A stretch of 64,000 nt of DNA from Polytrichum commune. Taxonomy: Eukaryota > Streptophyta > Polytrichopsida > Polytrichales > Polytrichaceae. Positions 58,643 through 64,000 of the stretch are shown here, piece by piece. The stretch is from positions 34,286,001 to 34,350,000 of the forward strand of contig OX485809.1 in the NCBI GenBank assembly GCA_950295325.1, in the 5' to 3' direction. Made by a program: the position numbers and the translations under genes. The notes under the pieces were generated by a model. The model searched no databases. It was given only the letters and a program-made list of their open reading frames with translations, and was not told the DNA's origin. How positions within the stretch are numbered: position 1 is the stretch's first letter; each line of letters opens with the position of its first letter.

Positions 58643-59559
58643 CACGGGTAGATCACTTAGTGCATTTTAAAAACGACGTGCGGCATAATATAGAGAGGAT
58701 TAAAATCATTTGAAATAAAAATTATAAAGGAACTCCAAATAATGAAGGGGCCATTAAATGTAGACAATCCCATTATAAGTAAGTTAGATGGACATAAAAT
58801 GTGGGCCATTATTTTTTTGTAAAATTAATATAGGGGCTGAAGATAAGGATCCTAAAAGGTATGTTTAGTATGGAATGTAAATGAAATGGCATAGGGTGGA
58901 CCCTAAACCTCTTAAATCTAAACCCTAAACCGCATGTTGTGTTTGTGAACACACAGACACTTTTCCTCTGTTTCCACCCTTACCCTATTTGTGGTGTAGT
59001 TGGGGTTATTTTGTACGCGCTGTAACATTGTGGATTCCACCCTAAATTGTAAATTCTAAACCCACTTTACTATGCTCTGTGTTTTTGGTCACTTGCATTG
59101 CAATGACCGCTATGGTATTTGTGTTGGCATCTCCTATGTGTTTTCATCATAACAGTGTTTGCAATGGTATTACTTTGCTATGGTCTCCTATGTGTTTTCA
59201 TCATAACAGTGTTTGCAATGGTATTACTTTGCTATGGTCTCCTATGTGTTTTCTTCATAACTCTGTTTGCAATGGTATTACTGTTTGTACCCTTCTTTGT
59301 TTCCATGCTTTCCCTCAACACTCGTCAATTGCGTTAGGAAGTAGATTAGTTTTTATTACTTGAAAGGAATATAGAGTACAAAAAATTGCGTGACTTGGAT
59401 AATATAAATAATGGAAGGGTGCAAACAAATGGGCCATTTTTGAAATTTAAGTAATTATAGGGAGGTTTTAATTCAGCCCTTAAAGGTAAATAGCCCCAAA
59501 ACAAAAAAACCCCCAGCTGCACGTGGTGCACAAAAATGCCTTACAGTGATCTACCCGTG
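58643..59559. mobile_element. hAT-like element nested in F-long, 8-bp target duplication
   Basis: The termini are CACGGGTAGATCACT at both ends. The identical 8-mer ATCTAACA flanks it at 58635-58642 and 59560-59567. Removing the element would restore the CACATATCTAACAACATCAG sequence found in the neighbouring tandem units. At 917 bp it has no transposase. It contains a 54-bp triplicate at about 59128-59283. Confidence 0.85.
59128..59283 (+). repeat. 54-bp tandem triplicate inside the nested element
   Basis: Three units beginning TCTCCTATGTGTTTTCATCA repeat every 54 bases. The first two are identical; the third has a few changes. As 54 is a multiple of three, a 94-codon frame (59079-59363) stays open across it, but the translation is not recognisable. 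Confidence 0.85.
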
Positions 59560-59830
59560 ATCTAACAACATCATATTTTAACTAAACAACTAACCTCCAA
59601 ACCCACAAACCCAACCTAGCACCCAAACAATCAAACCAACAACTAGCCACATACCTAACAACATCAGATTTCAACTAAACAAGTAACCCACAAACCCAAC
59701 CTAGCACCCAAACAATCAAACCAACAACTAGCCACATACCTAACAACATCAGATTTCAACTAAACCCTAAACCCACAAACCCAACCTAGCACCCAAACAA
59801 TCAAACCAACAACTAGCCACATATCTAACA
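59560..59830 (+). repeat. tandem units of 85-93 bp in F-long
   Basis: Three units begin TAACAACATCA and run through AACCCACAAACCCAACCTAG, AATCAAACCAACAACTAG and CCACATA. A fourth unit in the same orientation lies at about 58543-58642, on the other side of the nested element. Confidence 0.8.
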
Positions 59831-60477
59831 ACGTCATATTTCAAGAGCAGGGGATCACCAAGAGTTACAAGCAAGGGTTTCGAAGATGACGAAGCCGAGC
59901 TACAAAAATGCTCCTAAGTGCTCACAGATGAGGTTGGAGCAGTTGGGGAGGGCCAAAGCGATGGCCAAAGGGAGGAGAAGGGTCAAGGGGAAGAGAAGGA
60001 GAGAGAAAAATGAGTGGAGAAATGGCGGGGGAGGGGACCCCTATCTCCATCATGACCCTCCCCATACACGGCCGGGATCCGACATGACCTCCACATACCC
60101 GGCCAGGATCCGGCACATACCCTTTGTGGTCGGCCGGTATCCGCCGATACCCTCGGGGGACGGTTAATATCCATAGACTTACACATTGAAACCGTGCATT
60201 ATTCGGCAATTCAAAATGAATACCCACCAATATTTGGTTCCCTCCCTTGATGGATCGGATGCCCATCCGACTACAATCTTCCATATCCGGTTTTTTGTCC
60301 AAACCAATCGGTTCATTTGTAAAGAACTGTTGGTTCTCCCCAAACATTGTAGGGTATTATTTGAGGCATTAATGCACAAAACGGGAAGGTTTTTTGTTTT
60401 ATTTATTTTTAATTTTTGTTTCCCTTCACGTGTGCAAGTAAACTACTTATTGAGAATCTAGAATTAGAGTTGAAAGC

Positions 60478-61854
60478 CCGGAAGGTGGACTCTTCATACC
60501 ACGTACAAACTAACGTGAGTGTAAGAAGGGGTATTATTTGAGGCATGGTGTACATTGTATACATAAGAAAGAGGTATTAATTTTTTCTAGTGTGTACATT
60601 TAAAAAGGCTATCAATTTTGAAGTAAAGGTAGGTGTACAAAAGAGGGCCCTAAGGTTTAATTTAGAGAAATATTTGACAATAGATGTGTTAGTTTCATAT
60701 AATTCACATTTTCATTCATTGTTATCATATGTTATTAGTCCTCAATAACTCCTTTGTTCATTCTTGTTAGGTTTGCATTTGAGTTATAAGGTAGATGAGG
60801 CTAATTCGGTTAGCTTCCTTAATTGGACACCTATATTTGGCTCCTAATTAGGGATACAATTGTTTTAATTTGGTGGGTGAGTAATATATGGTGATTTAGC
60901 CGCTGCCTTGATGATATTTGCGTTAGTCACCATGGCAGAAGTCAAACTACACACATCATCCTCTCATATTGAGAGTGCTATCCACCAAGCTTTGACACGC
61001 TTTATTTTTGTGCCCATGGTGGGTAAATTAGGAGGCGGCATGTGGTTGTGAGGTGCCAACCAGCTTGTATTGTGGGTATTCTATAATGAAAAAAATGTCA
61101 ACAACATGCTATCTTATTTATGACCACTTTAGAGACATGACACAACCATTGTTGGCATTGGACTTAATTTTCATCGGCAAATGGCTCATGCAAAATCTGC
61201 CAATGATGTTATCCACTTACACAAGATTGAATGATAACAAAGTTCCCCCTCTAACACCACATTGGGAAGTAGAGAATCTTTGATTATGGAGCCCAGATCA
61301 ACACCTTTCTCAACTCTGATTTTAGCAATTTCAAATTTTTTGGTCTTAATTTGTAATTGCTAACGTGCTCAATCTTCTAATGCTCGAATCCATCAGATGG
61401 ATGATTCCATAGAGCTGGAGGTGTCCACATTAGCCTTATCTACCTTACGACAAGCTAGAGGCTCTTGGAGTGCTCATGGGCTCCCTTGAGTTTTGCTCTC
61501 TGGATTGTGGCTAGGTTATTTTGCTCTTGTCTTTGTTTGTTTGATGTGGTCCTTGAGTTATTGGCTATGGATGGAAAAAAAATGTTCAATGACTTTTCTC
61601 ATTAGAAAAGTGAACATGGATTTAATATGTAATAAAGCCATATTTAATTCATGATTTATATCTTGCATATGTAGTGGAGGCATTTATCACTTTAAATTGA
61701 AAAGCTTAGTATTAATACACCATCCATTTTCTAACATGTTGTTAGTACGAATATAGTTGTTTTCCTCTATAAAGTTCTCATATATAGGGCGATTAATTTC
61801 ATAGGAATCCACAAACATCATTTAGGCTTTCAATGAAGGATCCACCCCCTAGGG
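60478..61854 (-). mobile_element. TIR element D, copy 3 (inverted), with about 700 bp of extra interior
   Basis: The left end AAGGTGGACTCTTCATACCA and the complement of the right end GGGGGTGGATCCTTCATTGA are inverted relatives. Flanking TTGAAAGC and TTGGATGC agree at six of eight positions, a possible aged 8-bp duplication. The outer parts are colinear, inverted, with D copies 1 and 2. The middle (about 60725-61450) is absent from those copies and contains a 76-codon frame at 61053-61283 that I do not recognise. Confidence 0.6.
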
Positions 61855-61862
61855 TTGGATGC

Positions 61863-62143
61863 ATAAGTTAATGCATTTGGCTTCGAGTGTCAAACTGTGA
61901 CATGTATAGGGTGATGCATTAGTCTCGAGTGCCTTTTTACACAAGAGCTTCATCCATGTAAGTAAGCTACCAAGGAGGGGGAGGGGCACTTGGGCCGGCA
62001 CATTACCTAAAACTTCATTATGGCTTCACTAAAGAGAGATTTTGTACATCATTGAGTACATTGTGGCAATCCACCGTTGACCAAAACACTTGGTAGGAAT
62101 GGTGCTTATTGAGCAATTGATACCGTATTCCGTGCCAAACCGA
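61863..62143. other. unassigned DNA
   Basis: No feature was recognised. Confidence 0.3.
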
Positions 62144-62151
62144 CATGAAAG

Positions 62152-63167
62152 CAATGTCCGGGGAGAACCGGTATTTAGTGTAATGGCGACTAGCTGGTTT
62201 TGTGAAAAAACCTGTTGAATTGGGAAAGTGGAGGATGTAAAACCGGTGCTTTTAAAGAATTAACGGATTTCAACTAGCAACCATTTTGAGGAGGAGGATT
62301 TTTACCCGGATGAATTGTGAAATAAGCGGATTTCATCCGGTTTGATTCATCTAGGGCCGGATATCATCTGGTTCTAGGGTTTAGTTATGTGTTCGTTGTA
62401 GGCTTGTAGCGATTTGGTGAATGGCGAACATGGGAAGCTTTTGCTTCATTATTGCATTTCATTGTTGACGGCTAGTGTTTAGAATGTATTATGTGTGTGT
62501 CTATGGAAGGTCTTTGTGGGGATCTTGATAATGTACTAATGGAAGCTAGAGCTTTATGGAGGAACTCTACAAAGTTTAGATGGTTGTTTTCACATCCACA
62601 TAGATACCTTTCAGGGCGTTTTCCTCTTGAAGGTGAAGATGATACTGTTGATTTGGACTCTAACAATTGATGAATTTCATTTTTGTATGTAGTATGGTAT
62701 GTTAGGTTTCTCTTTTATCATGTTGTGGCCTCAAATCTAATATGAGGTTTTAAGACCTAGGTATGATAGAAGAGTTTATCCATGGCCATCAATTGGTTGA
62801 TGGCTTATTTTAGGTTCAACTCCTGCTATGGATAAATTGTTGATCATTGTTGTCGGATGATGATATCATTACATATTATTGTTGTATGTTGATATGTTCA
62901 TTGGACGTTGTTGTTGAATGGTGTATGTTGTTTGTAGATATAATTTTGCTACATTGGAAAACTGTCTTACTTATCAATGTCCAAGTTTTTGGCCAGTTGT
63001 CATTACAATGAAGAGGAAATTAGCTGGCACTTGAAAAAAAATATAAGATATTGGCTAGTCCAAATTCATGGCAACAAGTTTGTAACCGGTCAAATCTTGA
63101 AAAAACCGGTAAAAGTTGTGAAGGGGCGGATTTTAGCTGGTTGAGCCCAAAAATCTCCCGAACCCTA
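62152..63167. mobile_element. hAT-like element, family F, 1-kb copy with 8-bp target duplication
   Basis: The identical 8-mer CATGAAAG flanks the element (62144-62151 and 63168-63175). The left end CAATGTCCGGGGAGAACCGG and the complement of the right end TAGGGTTCGGGAGATTTTTG both fit the YARNG hAT terminal pattern and match family F. It is longer than the 227-bp copies and holds one short frame (62491-62670). Confidence 0.8.
62491..62670 (+). pseudogene. short frame inside the 1-kb family F element
   Basis: A 59-codon frame ends in TGA at 62668-62670. It contains LWRNSTKFRWLFSHPHRY and an acidic tail (EGEDDTVDLDSNN). A coding-like acidic C-terminus in a hAT-like element might be a transposase remnant, but no hAT dimerisation motif is visible. 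The assignment is open. Confidence 0.3.
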
Positions 63168-63175
63168 CATGAAAG

Positions 63176-63834
63176 TATTGAGGCCCTAGCGTGAGAAAAT
63201 CATGCCCAAGTGGCAAGAACCCGAAGGAGTAGGTGTTGCCATATCCTTTGAACGACATGTTAATCCACATCCCATTTTGTGTGGTCAAACCCACACTATC
63301 TTGGAAGCATATCTCTTTCTTCATAAGAAGTGTCGATGTGGTTGTAAGTTCCGAGTATTGGTGGGCTAAGGAATTGACCATCCTACATGAAACCTTGAAG
63401 TGTAGGTAGACACGTGCAAAGAAATCATTGACAATAATGATACATGTCCACCCCCCCCCCCCCCCCCCCCACCATGTTTGTCAAATACGCCCTTTAGTAT
63501 CTTATGAGAATTCAATAAAGATTGATTTTGTGTAACCTATTCACATGCTATTGGCACCAATTCTAAAGTTGAGAAGAGAGTGGATTCCTATATATCTTGT
63601 GGAGCTACATAGTCAAGGGAGATTTGATTTTGTCTTCATGAAGTGAGTCACGCCGTATTCCAAACTACATTGTAGAACCTCGTCTATATTAGTCTTCTCT
63701 CTTTAAAAACAAGTTCCATAAGTCGTTGTCAATGAAAAGCTCACCTGATAATGAGGAAAATAGTTAATATTCACATTCCCATTTTCAAAAAGGGAAGATC
63801 AATTTATAGAAACAAGTTGCAATCTCATTTGCAC
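63176..63834. other. unassigned DNA with a long C tract
   Basis: A C tract of about 20 bases lies near 63451-63470. The 82-codon minus-strand frame at 63133-63381 is not recognisable. Confidence 0.3.
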
Positions 63835-63836
63835 TA

Positions 63837-64000
63837 CACTATACATTGTATTTAGTGTCATATGGTATTTTATGTCAATATGGTAATTTTTCCAGTGACA
63901 CTATTTTTGAATAACTTTACAAGTGCTATCATCCCAACTTACTTTTCATTCATCCATCAACCAATTATTGAAACAAAGTTTGGTATAATTTGCATCCTAA
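63837..64000 (-). mobile_element. MITE family T, copy 3 (cut by window end)
   Basis: It begins after a TA with CACTATACATTGTATTTAGT followed by GTCATATGG. It is the reverse complement of the family seen at 49768-50104, including CATCCCAACTTAC and AGTTTGGTATAATTTGCATCC. The other end lies beyond the window. Confidence 0.7.

Larger units (their letters stand above)
58029..60349. mobile_element. 2.3-kb element F-long with half-kilobase inverted arms
   Basis: The left arm (58029-about 58540) and right arm (about 59800-60349) are inverted copies over roughly 520 bases. Both termini start CAATGTT-C/T-GGGGAGAACC, which fits the hAT YARNG pattern and matches family F. The arms include a GC-rich block with a GGATCC and CGGCCGG core. 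Parallel frames are open in both arms (59886-60167 + is the longer, basic, and begins MTKPSYKNAPKCSQMRLEQL), but no function is recognised. Between the arms lie about four tandem units of 85-93 bp and a nested hAT-like element. No flanking duplication is visible. Confidence 0.75.

Noticed and set aside
59560-59830. CRISPR-like direct repeats
   Set aside because: The units are contiguous tandem copies of 85-93 bp without unique spacers, and the window is eukaryotic.

Overview
This window looks like nuclear DNA of a land plant. It holds two intron-containing genes of plant-specific families whose exons can be read end to end: a plasma-membrane aquaporin of the PIP1 class and a five-LRR receptor kinase of the SERK class. 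Both have plant-type GT-AG introns. Degenerate TTTAGGG-like motifs occur in several places, and the intergenic DNA is long and AT-rich. The species cannot be fixed. The SERK kinase domain appears to carry more introns than the flowering-plant arrangement as I remember it, and its sequence is fairly divergent. That would fit a non-flowering lineage, but this is a weak inference.

Layout. Positions 1-826 are the 3' end of an unrecognised reading frame with an internal repeat. It is followed by pyrimidine-rich DNA and a tRNA-Lys-like relic near 1.4 kb. From 1.5 to 33 kb there is no gene I can name. That stretch is built of short class II (DNA) transposon derivatives, diverged dispersed repeats, tandem repeats and unassigned AT-rich DNA. 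PIP1 (+) occupies 35143-38901 in four exons. Its upstream region contains two tandem duplications. Its upstream region and all three introns carry copies of one foldback motif. The SERK gene (-) occupies 42013-52323 in thirteen exons, with several repeats in its introns. The two genes converge, with about 3.1 kb between their stop codons. From 53 to 64 kb the sequence is again mostly transposon-derived: a Harbinger-type MITE, an array of nine small palindromes, a pogo/Tigger-type element with a transposase remnant, a 2.3-kb element with half-kilobase inverted arms that holds a nested hAT-like element, and further TIR elements.

Several elements are supported by both terminal inverted repeats and target-site duplications: MULE type (4035-4303, 10-bp duplication), hAT-like with 8-bp duplications (10769-11484, 17524-18558, 28291-28517, 58643-59559, 62152-63167), Harbinger type (54732-55093, TTA) and pogo type (56836-57908, TA). 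I found no reverse transcriptase, integrase or gag reading frame, so visible repeat content is almost entirely class II.

PIP1 is a membrane water channel and SERK is a co-receptor kinase in brassinosteroid, developmental and immune signalling. BAK1-type SERKs and PIP aquaporins are linked in the literature, but being neighbours here is not evidence of joint function. The observations most worth following up are the foldback repeats confined to PIP1, the GTCT-centred palindrome array upstream of the pogo element, and the nested insertions that have a matching empty site within the same window.
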